DNA of 7,606 nt from DASZHJ01 sp035581425 (GCA_035581425.1 DATJVP010000163.1:1-7606); one strand, 5' to 3'. Shown: positions 1 to 6,250, numbered from the stretch's first letter. Numbers and translations are program-made. The notes: generated from the sequence alone by a model not told the origin.

Positions 1-1166
1 CCCTCGGCGACGGTGGCGTCGTCGTGGACGAGGGCGATGCGGATGTAGCGCTCGGCGGGATTGATGCCGCGGGCGTTCTTGCGCGCGATGTAGCCGCCGG
101 GGAGCGTGCGCACGCCGGCCTCGCGCCAGAGCTTCACGGTCGTGGCCTCGCCGTCGCCGACCTCGAGCCAGAGGAAGAATCCGCCGGGCGGCCGGTAGAA
201 GCCATATTTGTCGCGGAGAACCCGCTCGGCCACGTCAATCTTGCTGCGGTAGAGGGCGCGGTTCTCGAGGACGTGCTCCTCCTCGCGCCAAAGCGCGGTC
301 GCGGCCTCCTGGATCGGATAGGGGATCTGGCAGCCGCCATAGCTGCGGAGCTGCGCGAAGCGCTGGATCACCTCGGCGTCGCCCGCGACGAAGCCGATGC
401 GCAGCCCCGCCGCGCTCGAGCGCTTGGAGAGCGTGTGCGAGACGATCACGTGCGCGAAATCCTCGCCCATCGCGGCCGCAGCCTCGAGCCCGCCCGGCGG
501 CGGCGCCGTGTCGTAGATCTCGGCGTAGCACTCGTCGATCACCAGCAGGAAATCGTACGCGCGCGCCATGCCGATCGCCTTCTTGAGGTAGTCGAGGCTC
601 GCAATCGCGCCTTGGGGATTGGAGGGGCTGCAGAGGTAGAAGATCGCCGTGCGCGCCAGCACCTCTTCGGGGATCGCATCGAGGTCCGGGAGGAAGCCCG
701 TCTCCTTGGTCGCATCGAGATAGTAGGGCTCCGCCCCCGCCATCACGCCGCCGCCGCTATAGACCATGTAGTAGGGGTTCGGCAGCAGCGCCAGCGGCGG
801 CTTCCCGGCCTTGCTCTCGGGGACCGCGACCTGCGCGATGAGGAAGAGGCCTTCCTTGGTGCCGGCGACCGGGAGGATGTTCCGCTCCGGCGCCACCATG
901 CCCGGAGGAAGCCCGTAGCGCCGCGTGAGCCAGGCCGCCACCGCATCCCGATAGGCGGGGATGCCGACCATCGGCGGGTACTTGTTCCAGAGATGCGCAT
1001 TGGCGGCGATGGTCTCAGCCACGAATTTCGGCGGGGAGTGCATGGGATCGCCGACGGACATCACGATCGGCGTCGTATTGGCTTTGGGCTGCAGCGGAGC
1101 CAGGAGCCCCGCGAGCTTGGTGAAGGCGTAATCGCCGAGCCGATCGAGGCGAGGATTGTGCTCCAC
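1..1166 (-). CDS. dapC: N-succinyldiaminopimelate aminotransferase (DapC-like), 3' end cut by window edge
   Basis: Class I/II PLP-dependent aminotransferase of the acyl-diaminopimelate branch of lysine synthesis. The family transfers an amino group from glutamate to N-succinyl-2-amino-6-ketopimelate in the cytoplasm. The frame reads openly from GTG at 1166 to the left edge, giving 388 codons. The last visible residues (RIALVHDDATVAEG) match the usual C-terminus, so perhaps 10-20 residues are missing. Visible landmarks are an N-terminal NPRLDRL...F.KL segment typical of DapC, SPSNPQG (Asn183), the PLP-contacting IDECYAEIY (Asp211, Tyr214), and SHTLSKRS with the Schiff-base lysine at Lys248, followed by GLRIGFVAGD. 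The SLSKRS...G.R.GF.AGD block is what favours DapC over aspartate aminotransferases. GTG was chosen because a GGGAAGG Shine-Dalgarno-like sequence lies 4 nt upstream and the N-terminus then aligns with the family. The gene appears to be transcribed alone, after a terminator-like palindrome. Another class I aminotransferase activity is the main alternative. Confidence 0.87.
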   Translation of the reverse strand, partial: MEHNPRLDRLGDYAFTKLAGLLAPLQPKANTTPIVMSVGDPMHSPPKFVAETIAANAHLWNKYPPMVGIPAYRDAVAAWLTRRYGLPPGMVAPERNILPVAGTKEGLFLIAQVAVPESKAGKPPLALLPNPYYMVYSGGGVMAGAEPYYLDATKETGFLPDLDAIPEEVLARTAIFYLCSPSNPQGAIASLDYLKKAIGMARAYDFLLVIDECYAEIYDTAPPPGGLEAAAAMGEDFAHVIVSHTLSKRSSAAGLRIGFVAGDAEVIQRFAQLRSYGGCQIPYPIQEAATALWREEEHVLENRALYRSKIDVAERVLRDKYGFYRPPGGFFLWLEVGDGEATTVKLWREAGVRTLPGGYIARKNARGINPAERYIRIALVHDDATVAE

Positions 1167-1178
1167 GGGGCCTTCCCT

Positions 1179-1199
1179 GAAGGTGCGCCGAAGGTGCGC
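1179..1199. repeat. Tandem 10-bp direct repeat in the dapC leader
   Basis: GAAGGTGCGC occurs at 1179-1188 and again at 1190-1199, an 11-bp period. The first copy also forms CCTTC-CCT-GAAGG (1171-1183), an inverted repeat that covers the presumed dapC ribosome binding site. Seen directly; a role in translation control is only a possibility. Confidence 0.4.
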
Positions 1200-1233
1200 T
1201 GGGCCTTCGCGCGGACGCAAACAAAACAGCAAC

Positions 1234-1257
1234 ATCATAAGCTTGGCAGAGTTTCCC
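1234..1257 (-). promoter_or_regulatory. Weak candidate promoter for dapC
   Basis: On the minus strand a TATGAT hexamer (1234-1239) matches the sigma70 -10 consensus at five of six positions. The possible -35 about 18 nt upstream (TTCGCG) is poor. Transcription would start near 1227 and leave a leader of about 60 nt. No better pair was found in the gap between dapC and the hydroxylase gene, which is more AT-rich at 1205-1300 than its surroundings. The gap also holds the inverted repeats TTGGC/GCCAA (1244-1269) and CTACA/TGTAG (1272-1287). Low certainty. Confidence 0.25.
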
Positions 1258-1344
1258 GCGAAAGCCAATACACTACATCATCTTGTAGGTTGAAATCCCT
1301 CGACCCTCCCAGCCTTAGACTCGATCACGCCCCGTTCTCAAAAT

Positions 1345-1380
1345 CGCCCCCGAGTCGCGACTCGGGCCCGACTCGGGGCG
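1345..1380 (-). terminator. Palindromic terminator-like element after the hydroxylase gene
   Basis: Some 36 nt after the stop codon of the sterol desaturase family gene, the minus strand reads CGCCCCGAGTCG, an 11-nt loop, then CGACTCGGGGGCG and ATTTTG. This is a long GC stem with one bulge and a short T run. An inner perfect 18-bp palindrome, CCCGAGTCGCGACTCGGG (1349-1366), offers an alternative fold. An outer inverted repeat (CGTTCTC 1333-1339, GAGAACG 1406-1412) brackets the whole. The short T run makes it a weaker terminator than the one after the ammonium transporter gene. It could instead be an interspersed intergenic palindrome. Confidence 0.5.
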
Positions 1381-1415
1381 AAATCCCCCGTCCGTCTCCG
1401 GTGGGGAGAACGATT

Positions 1416-2414
1416 TTAGCGCTGCGGGGAGGCGGCTTTTGGGGGCTCGTTCGCGGCCGCCTTCCGCCAGCGCTCGGCGATGCCGTGGAAGGGGGCGAGG
1501 TAGAGGCCGAGGAGGCTCCGGGCGGGGAAGTCGCTCGCCTCGCCAAGGCCGAATTCGATGTGCTCTTGCTCCGCCGGGAGGTAGAGCGTGCCGGCGAGTC
1601 GGTCCCAGAAGGTGAAGATCTGCGCGAAGTTCTTGTCGAAGTATTTGGGGTCGGTGCCGTGATGGATGAGGTGCATCGCGGGGCTGCTGATGTGCTTCGC
1701 GATCCAGCGTGGATACATCACCCAGACATGCGAATGCCGGAGGTGGTAGCCCGCGATCAGGAAGGCGAACATCACGACATTGAAGCCGCAGAGGCTGAAA
1801 ATCGCCGGCGGCTCTCCGTAAAGGAACCGGAAGATGCCGGCATTGAGCCCGAGGAGCCCGCCCGTGACGCTCATGTTGAGCCAGATGTCGACGGGGTGCA
1901 TGCGGAAGACCGTGAAGGGCGTCAGCACCTCCGCCGAATGATGCGTCTTGTGGAATTCCCAGAGCACGGGAACCCGATGCTGCAGCCAATGCGCGAAGAA
2001 GAGGCCGAAATCGAGGGCGAAAATGTCGGTCACGGTGTAGAGCACGCGCGCCCAGACGTCGGTCGAGAGCCCCGCCGTGGCGTCGCCGGTTAGACCCGCG
2101 AGCGCCCCGCACGCGAGCGCGTCCACGCTGCCCGATGTCACCAGCACGGCCGGCAGGACGAGCGCGATCAGGACCGCGTTGACGATCCAGATGTAATAAT
2201 CGACGCGCGCGGACGGGTGGGCGTAGATCGCGCGCGGTACTGTCGCCGTGAGCGCACGGCGGAAGCCCGCAGCCGCCTCGCGCCGCCACTGCACGCCCAG
2301 CGCGATCGCGAGCGCCGCGGCCAGATAGAGCCAGTTGATGCGGTCGCCGAAGCCGTCGGCCACGCTCTCGATCGGCGCTACCGCTGCCTTGGCGATGGCG
2401 GCGACGATCTCCAT
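1416..2414 (-). CDS. Sterol desaturase / fatty acid hydroxylase family membrane protein
   Basis: A 332-residue integral membrane protein of the FA_hydroxylase superfamily, whose members use a di-iron centre and O2 to hydroxylate or desaturate lipids, sterols or carotenoids. The diagnostic histidine boxes are all present: HWLQH (142-146), HKTHH (155-159) and HLIHH (248-252). Additional histidines sit at RMHP (173) and YHLRHSH (224, 227, 229). Hydrophobic segments at about 28-42, 72-95, 125-141 and 205-222 fit a membrane protein with the boxes on the cytoplasmic face. All ligands are intact, so it is probably active, but the substrate cannot be read from sequence. ATG at 2414 lies 7 nt after the stop of the upstream glycosyltransferase-like gene and has no clear Shine-Dalgarno, consistent with translational coupling. 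Candidate substrates such as hopanoids, carotenoids or fatty-acyl lipids are inference. Confidence 0.85.
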   Translation of the reverse strand: MEIVAAIAKAAVAPIESVADGFGDRINWLYLAAALAIALGVQWRREAAAGFRRALTATVPRAIYAHPSARVDYYIWIVNAVLIALVLPAVLVTSGSVDALACGALAGLTGDATAGLSTDVWARVLYTVTDIFALDFGLFFAHWLQHRVPVLWEFHKTHHSAEVLTPFTVFRMHPVDIWLNMSVTGGLLGLNAGIFRFLYGEPPAIFSLCGFNVVMFAFLIAGYHLRHSHVWVMYPRWIAKHISSPAMHLIHHGTDPKYFDKNFAQIFTFWDRLAGTLYLPAEQEHIEFGLGEASDFPARSLLGLYLAPFHGIAERWRKAAANEPPKAASPQR

Positions 2415-2421
2415 GGCGCGG

Positions 2422-4050
2422 CTATTGGTTGGGTGCGGCCGCTGCCGCCTCGGGGGCGCGCACGTAGATGTCGAGTGTGCCGAGATCGTCGAAGGCGACG
2501 CTGCGGAACTTCCGGTAGTGCGACCAGATCGCGACGAAGCGGTCGTCGCCGCTGAGGTAGCCGAGATAGTCGAAGACGGAGTCGTTGAAGCGGGGATCGC
2601 GGCGGGCGTCGACGATGACGACGCTTGGGGGATCGCGCTCGAAATCCTCGACCACCGCGGCGAGGGTGTAGCTCTCTGCGGCCTGCAGCATGCTCCGGAG
2701 TGCGAGGTCGGAGCCGGCCTCGGGAGCGGCGAGGCGCCGCTCCGCGCCCGGCAGCAGCCAGAGCGTCGAGAAGCGCGAGGACCAGCGGACCCCGGCCTCG
2801 TTCACCAGCGGGAAGGACATCCAGAGATAGGAGGAGAGCGTGTAGATCGAGCCGCCCGTTGCATGCTCGCGCACGATCGGCAGCAACGTCTTGATCGAGG
2901 GGTTCTGATAGGTCCCCATCGCCAGCGGAAGCGAGGTCATCGCCCCCAGCGCGAAGACGCCTACGGACGGCAGGACGCCGTGCATGCCGCGGCGCAGGGG
3001 ATCGGAGACGGCCATCACCACGACCGCGAGGAAGATGAGCGCGGTAGCGGGCAGGACGTGGTAGCTCCAGCCCTTGGCCTGCATGACGTAGGTGATGAAG
3101 AACGCGCAGGCGCAAATGAGCAGCACGTCCGTGACGATCGGATAGGCTTGCCGCGAGCGCAGGAAGAAATGGGTCGCGACCAGCGCCACGATCGCGACGC
3201 TTTGCCAGCAGAGGACGATCGCCCAAGGCGAGGTGCCGTAGCCTTCGCTGTAGACCAGCAGGATCCACGGCACCACCCGGATCAGATAGTCGGGCGTCAG
3301 GCACATCACGAGAATGCCGTAGCCCACGAAGACGGCGCCTGCCGCCACCAGTTCCGGGCGGAGCGCGGTTCTGAGCGAGGGCCGGCGAAGGACCAGGTAG
3401 AACTCCAGCATGAACGGCAGCACGATGAAGAAAGGCGGCTTGAGGGCGCAGCCGAGCCCCGCGAGGAGTCCGATTGTCGTCGCAAAGCCGTGCCGGATCT
3501 CGAGCCCGAGTGCGCGGCGCGCCACCAACAGCATGTAGGGGAGCGCGAAAATCAGCATGATGTGCTCGCGCTGCCCGAAGTCGCGCGCGGGGAATACGAT
3601 GAGGATGATCGCCGAGGCGAGCGTGAGCCCGCGCCCCAGAAGATTGGTCCGATCGAAGCCGATCTCCGTCGTCTTCCAAATGAGACCGAGCGAGAACGCG
3701 ATGAGCGCGAAGAAATAGAGAACGACGAGCTGGCTCGCGGGGATCCCCGTCCATTGCGACGCGAGCACGACCGGCGCCTTCAACCAGATGAAGAGCGGCG
3801 GATTGACCTCGATCACGTCCTGATAGAGCTGCGCGCCCGCGAGCCACTTCTCCGCCACGACGAGCGCCCAGGCGACGTCGTTATTGGTAAGGGCGTGCAG
3901 GTAGACCCAGAGTCCGCCGACCCAGATCGCGACGATCAGATAGGTGAAGCTTCTGCGAGCCGAGAGGAGCGAGGCAAGGAGCGGCATGATCGAGAAACGC
4001 CGGGTTGCCTCTTCCGCGGCGATCTCGTGCGACCATCTGGCGTCTGACAT
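2422..4050 (-). CDS. Polytopic membrane protein, GT-C glycosyltransferase-like
   Basis: A 542-residue protein of unknown specific function. After a polar N-terminus of about 35 residues come roughly ten hydrophobic segments (about 35-54, 105-125, 142-153, 163-178, 190-221, 234-252, 258-267, 276-295, 305-323, 332-347, 358-378), then a soluble C-terminal region (about 385-542). The first extracytoplasmic loop carries NND (56-58), WLAGAQLYQD (69-78) and EVNPPLFIW (81-89). This resembles the loop of ArnT/PMT-type GT-C enzymes, where an aspartate is catalytic and the donor is a polyprenyl-phosphate sugar. Other striking segments are RDFGQREH (156-163) and AKGWSYH (325-331). ATG at 4050 is the only start before an in-frame TAG; it lacks a good Shine-Dalgarno. 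The gene is followed after 7 nt by the hydroxylase gene, so the two probably form an operon. Assignment as a glycosyltransferase is inference; a transporter-like or uncharacterised membrane protein is possible. Confidence 0.8.
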   Translation of the reverse strand: MSDARWSHEIAAEEATRRFSIMPLLASLLSARRSFTYLIVAIWVGGLWVYLHALTNNDVAWALVVAEKWLAGAQLYQDVIEVNPPLFIWLKAPVVLASQWTGIPASQLVVLYFFALIAFSLGLIWKTTEIGFDRTNLLGRGLTLASAIILIVFPARDFGQREHIMLIFALPYMLLVARRALGLEIRHGFATTIGLLAGLGCALKPPFFIVLPFMLEFYLVLRRPSLRTALRPELVAAGAVFVGYGILVMCLTPDYLIRVVPWILLVYSEGYGTSPWAIVLCWQSVAIVALVATHFFLRSRQAYPIVTDVLLICACAFFITYVMQAKGWSYHVLPATALIFLAVVVMAVSDPLRRGMHGVLPSVGVFALGAMTSLPLAMGTYQNPSIKTLLPIVREHATGGSIYTLSSYLWMSFPLVNEAGVRWSSRFSTLWLLPGAERRLAAPEAGSDLALRSMLQAAESYTLAAVVEDFERDPPSVVIVDARRDPRFNDSVFDYLGYLSGDDRFVAIWSHYRKFRSVAFDDLGTLDIYVRAPEAAAAAPNQ

Positions 4051-4083
4051 GCTCGGGCCCCGGGCGCCGGGACGACCGCCGAC

Positions 4084-4111
4084 GCAAATTTGCTACTGTT
4101 CGAGGCAGTAG
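4084..4111. promoter_or_regulatory. Adjacent palindrome and hairpin upstream of the GT-C-like gene
   Basis: A perfect 10-bp palindrome, GCAAATTTGC (4084-4093), abuts an inverted repeat CTACTG-TTCGAGG-CAGTAG (4093-4111). Both lie 34-61 bp upstream of the start codon at 4050, within the 171-bp gap after the arsenic operon. They could be a regulator binding site or a 5' leader structure for the two-gene unit. No convincing -35/-10 pair was identified, although the AT-rich stretch around 4130-4160 is the most promoter-like part of the gap. Confidence 0.35.
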
Positions 4112-4221
4112 AGGCCTCCCGCTGTAAACGACGCGTTAAATATCGGCCGCAATTTAGGGATCGACGAGCAACAGGGGCCGCGGGGCCCGGCGCCAGCCCG
4201 GCGGGTACTGAGGGTGAAGGG

Positions 4222-4890
4222 TCAGCGGCGCAATGCCTGCAGCAGCGGGTAGGTAAGGGCGAGGGCAGCGAGCTGCGCCAGGATGAAGCCTGGGGCGTCC
4301 GCCGGGCGGATACCGGCGAAAGTATCGGTGAGCGAGCGGGCAAGTGTGACGGCGGGATTGGCGAAGGAAGTGGAGGCCGTGAACCAATAGGCACCCGCGA
4401 TATAAGCGGCGACCGCCGCGGCGGTGGCGGGAACGCCATGCCGGCGCGCACCGAAGATGGTCGCGAGCAAACCGAATGTCGCGATCGTCTCCGCGAGCCA
4501 CTGTCCGGCGCCGGAGCGCGCATGCGTGCCGAGTTGGAAGGGGGCCAGCCCGAACATCAGATGCGCGAGGAGGACGCCGAGCGTGGCGCCGGAGATCTGT
4601 GCGATGCCATAGGCCCAGAGCCCGCCCCACGGCAACTCGCCCATGAGCGCTGCGGCTGCGCTCACGACCGGATTCATGTGCGCGCCGGATTGCGCAGAAA
4701 AGGCGAGTATCAGCGCCAGCAGCGCTCCGCCGGTTGCGATCGCGTTTGCGAGCAAGGCGAGGCCCGTGTTACCGCCGCTGAGCCGCTCCGCCATGATGCC
4801 CGAGCCCACGACTGCGATCAGCAAAAAGGCGGTCGCGACGAACTCGAAGCCGGCGGCGCGCAGGACCCCTGTTGGCCCGGCGTCCCTCAT
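4222..4890 (-). CDS. aqpS: MIP family channel (AqpS-type aquaglyceroporin) of the arsenic operon
   Basis: A 222-residue, six-helix channel of the major intrinsic protein family. In rhizobial ars operons such a channel (AqpS) stands in for an As(III) pump and lets arsenite diffuse out. The two half-helix boxes are HMNPVVS (71-77, NPV instead of NPA) and FANPAVTLAR (177-185). The residue directly after the second NPA, Arg in typical aquaglyceroporins (the ar/R filter), is Val181. This should give a wider, less charged pore. The C-terminal half carries WFTASTSFANPAVT and LTDTFAGI, features I associate with the ars-linked subfamily. ATG at 4890 overlaps the arsC stop by 4 bp (ATGA), which decides the start; a longer open frame to 5136 merely reads antisense-free sequence inside arsC. 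It is the last gene of the operon. Transport of As(III), and perhaps of methylarsenite, is inferred from family and context. Confidence 0.88.
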   Translation of the reverse strand: MRDAGPTGVLRAAGFEFVATAFLLIAVVGSGIMAERLSGGNTGLALLANAIATGGALLALILAFSAQSGAHMNPVVSAAAALMGELPWGGLWAYGIAQISGATLGVLLAHLMFGLAPFQLGTHARSGAGQWLAETIATFGLLATIFGARRHGVPATAAAVAAYIAGAYWFTASTSFANPAVTLARSLTDTFAGIRPADAPGFILAQLAALALTYPLLQALRR

Positions 4891-5393
4891 GCTTCCACGG
4901 TCGCTCCGCGGCCGATCTCGTCGATGCGCCGCTTGATCGCCATTCGCTCTAGCGCCTCGAGACGGAGACTCGTGAAGAGCTTGATGCGCGCCTCCAGCGT
5001 GAGAAAGGCATCGCGAAAGGCCTTGCGGCGAACCGGCTCGGGGCCCAAGACCGCGGCCGGATCGGGAACGCCCCAATGCGCCGTGAGGGGACTGCCGGGC
5101 CAGATGGGGCAGACCTCTCCCGCGGCGTCGTCGCAAACGGTGAAGACGAAATCCATGACCGGCGAGCTCGCCGCGGCGAACTCGCTCCAGCTCTTGCTGC
5201 GATATCCTTGAGAGGGCAGCCCGGCGGCGCGGAGCACGTCGAGGCTCAGCGGATTGACCTCACCCCTGGGATGGCTCCCGGCGCTGAAGGCACGGAAACG
5301 GCCCTTGCCCCAATGATTGAGCAACGCCTCCGCGAGGATGCTGCGCGCGGAATTACCGGTGCAGAGGAAGAGGACGTTGAACGCTCGCTCCAC
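4887..5393 (-). CDS. arsC: Arsenate reductase, low-molecular-weight phosphatase family
   Basis: A 168-residue cytoplasmic enzyme that reduces arsenate to arsenite. It has the LMW-PTP P-loop CTGNSARS (11-18, a CX5R motif with nucleophile Cys11), the general-acid loop PDPA with Asp111, and further cysteines Cys87 and Cys95 (TVCDD...VCPIWPG). Three redox cysteines are the hallmark of the disulfide-cascade ArsC class. Whether thioredoxin or glutaredoxin regenerates it cannot be seen. GTG at 5393 was chosen because TGAGGGAG precedes it by 6 nt and the protein then begins just before the first beta strand (FNVLFLC). Another GTG at 5408 would overlap the arsI stop codon (GTGA) and add five residues. 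The gene sits 11 bp after arsI and overlaps the channel gene by 4 bp. It is the third gene of the ars operon. Confidence 0.93.
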   Translation of the reverse strand: MERAFNVLFLCTGNSARSILAEALLNHWGKGRFRAFSAGSHPRGEVNPLSLDVLRAAGLPSQGYRSKSWSEFAAASSPVMDFVFTVCDDAAGEVCPIWPGSPLTAHWGVPDPAAVLGPEPVRRKAFRDAFLTLEARIKLFTSLRLEALERMAIKRRIDEIGRGATVEA

Positions 5394-5404
5394 GGGCCAC
5401 TCCC

Positions 5405-5893
5405 TCACCAATGGACCGCGGCCGTCGCTTTCGCGGGCGCCGATTGCGCTTCCTCGTCCCCGCAACAGGCTCCGCCGGCCTTGGGAGCGGCCCGAAGGAC
5501 GGCCAATGGCGCGCTCTCGCCGTAAACCGTGCTTTCGCCATGCGTAAGAAAGGTCTCCCAGGAGAGGCCGCTGGGATCGAGGATCCAGGATTTCTCCGAT
5601 TGGGCATAGCAGCAGGTGGTGGCACCCTCCGCGAGCACCGGACCTTCGGCCGCCTTGAGCCGGTCATAGACCTCAGCGAGCTCGGCCTCGTCCTCGACTT
5701 GAATCCCGAGATGATCGAGTCCGGGATCGCCATTGCCGCGCGCGGAGATCGCAAAGTTGACGCGAGGATCGGCGAGCATCCACTTCGCGTAGTCGGGCTT
5801 CAACACAGTCGGCTCGGCCGCGAAGAGCGTCGAGTAGAACCGGACGGAATTCGCGAGATCAGCGACGGCGACGTGTACGTGCAGGCGCTTCAT
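5405..5893 (-). CDS. arsI: ArsI/CadI family C-As lyase (methylarsenite demethylase)
   Basis: A 162-residue vicinal-oxygen-chelate (glyoxalase/dioxygenase fold) protein. ArsI enzymes are Fe(II)-dependent dioxygenases that cleave the carbon-arsenic bond of trivalent organoarsenicals such as methylarsenite and aromatic arsenicals, releasing As(III). Family signatures are clear: HVHVAV (5-10), FYSTLF (19-24), DYAKWML (34-40), GLDHLGIQ (58-65), the vicinal pair Cys94-Cys95 in TTCCYA that binds the organoarsenical, and SWETF (111-115). His5 or His7, His61 and Glu113 are the probable metal ligands. A second vicinal pair, Cys143-Cys144, lies in the C-terminal tail. ATG at 5893 has a strong AGGAGG 5 nt upstream. 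The start lies inside arsR, so the two genes overlap by 35 bp. The CadI (cadmium-induced) label used for the same family is the alternative name. The ars context and TTCCYA favour ArsI. Confidence 0.9.
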   Translation of the reverse strand: MKRLHVHVAVADLANSVRFYSTLFAAEPTVLKPDYAKWMLADPRVNFAISARGNGDPGLDHLGIQVEDEAELAEVYDRLKAAEGPVLAEGATTCCYAQSEKSWILDPSGLSWETFLTHGESTVYGESAPLAVLRAAPKAGGACCGDEEAQSAPAKATAAVHW

Positions 5894-6239
5894 GGCGCCC
5901 TCCTTTCGACTGGCGGATGGACGGGGCCGCGAGAACGGGGGCACAGGCAGCTCGATCGCCTCCGCAGCAGTTCTCGCTGAGATAGGAGAGAAGGCCGTTC
6001 ATGGCGCGGAAATCCGCGCTGTAGACGAGCGAGCGGCTCTCGCGCTGCTGCGAGATCAGGCCCGCGCGCCGCAGCTCCGCGAGGTGAAAGGAGAGCGAGG
6101 AGGGCGGCACTTCCAGGCGCTCGGCGATCGCGCCCGCCGCGAGGCCCGCCGGCCCCGCCTCCACCAGCAGACGATAGATCGCAAGCCGCGTCTCCTGCGC
6201 GAGCGCACCCAGCCTCTCCACCGCATCGCCAGCGTTCAT
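5859..6239 (-). CDS. arsR: ArsR family metalloregulator with Cys94/Cys95/Cys102-type arsenite site
   Basis: A winged-helix repressor, first gene of the ars operon and presumably its autoregulator. It dimerises on operator DNA and is released when trivalent arsenic binds. ALAQETRLAIYRLL is the typical N-terminal helix. The recognition helix region is VPPSSLSFHLAELRRAGLI (about 47-65 counted from the upstream ATG), and the wing is around QQRESRSLVYS. The effector site is NCCGGDRAACAP; counted from the upstream ATG at 6248 the cysteines are 94, 95 and 102. This C-terminal arrangement resembles Acidithiobacillus ferrooxidans ArsR, not the CVC helix site of the plasmid R773 protein. ATG at 6239 is preferred because AAGGA lies 8 nt upstream and the mapped promoter would start near 6260; ATG at 6248 adds three residues. 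The 3' end overlaps arsI by 35 bp. Confidence 0.92.
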   Translation of the reverse strand: MNAGDAVERLGALAQETRLAIYRLLVEAGPAGLAAGAIAERLEVPPSSLSFHLAELRRAGLISQQRESRSLVYSADFRAMNGLLSYLSENCCGGDRAACAPVLAAPSIRQSKGGRHEAPARTRRRR

Positions 6240-6250
6240 CCAAGGCATCC

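Noticed and set aside
24..2093. Plus-strand open frame of 689 codons
   Set aside because: It lies antisense to the dapC-like and hydroxylase genes, crosses the gap between them, is rich in Arg/Glu/Ala/His from mirrored codons and has no recognisable domain. It is a typical shadow frame in GC-rich DNA.
2335..4047. Plus-strand open frame of 570 codons
   Set aside because: It mirrors the GT-C-like membrane gene. Its highly charged, low-complexity translation with no family resemblance marks it as an antisense shadow.
4175..4188. GGGCC-GCGG-GGCCC hairpin as terminator of the ars operon
   Set aside because: The stem is only 5 bp and no T run follows on the minus strand.
4891..5136. N-terminal extension of the channel gene to ATG 5136
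   Set aside because: The added residues are read out of frame through arsC and look like shadow sequence. The ATGA overlap at 4887-4890 and the family N-terminus fix the start at 4890.
5394..5465. Extension of arsC to an ATG at 5465
   Set aside because: It would run 61 bp into arsI and add residues before the first beta strand. GTG at 5393 has a good ribosome binding site.
5894..5944. Extension of arsI to an ATG at 5944
   Set aside because: The 17 extra residues precede the conserved MKR.HVHV start, which has a strong AGGAGG directly upstream.
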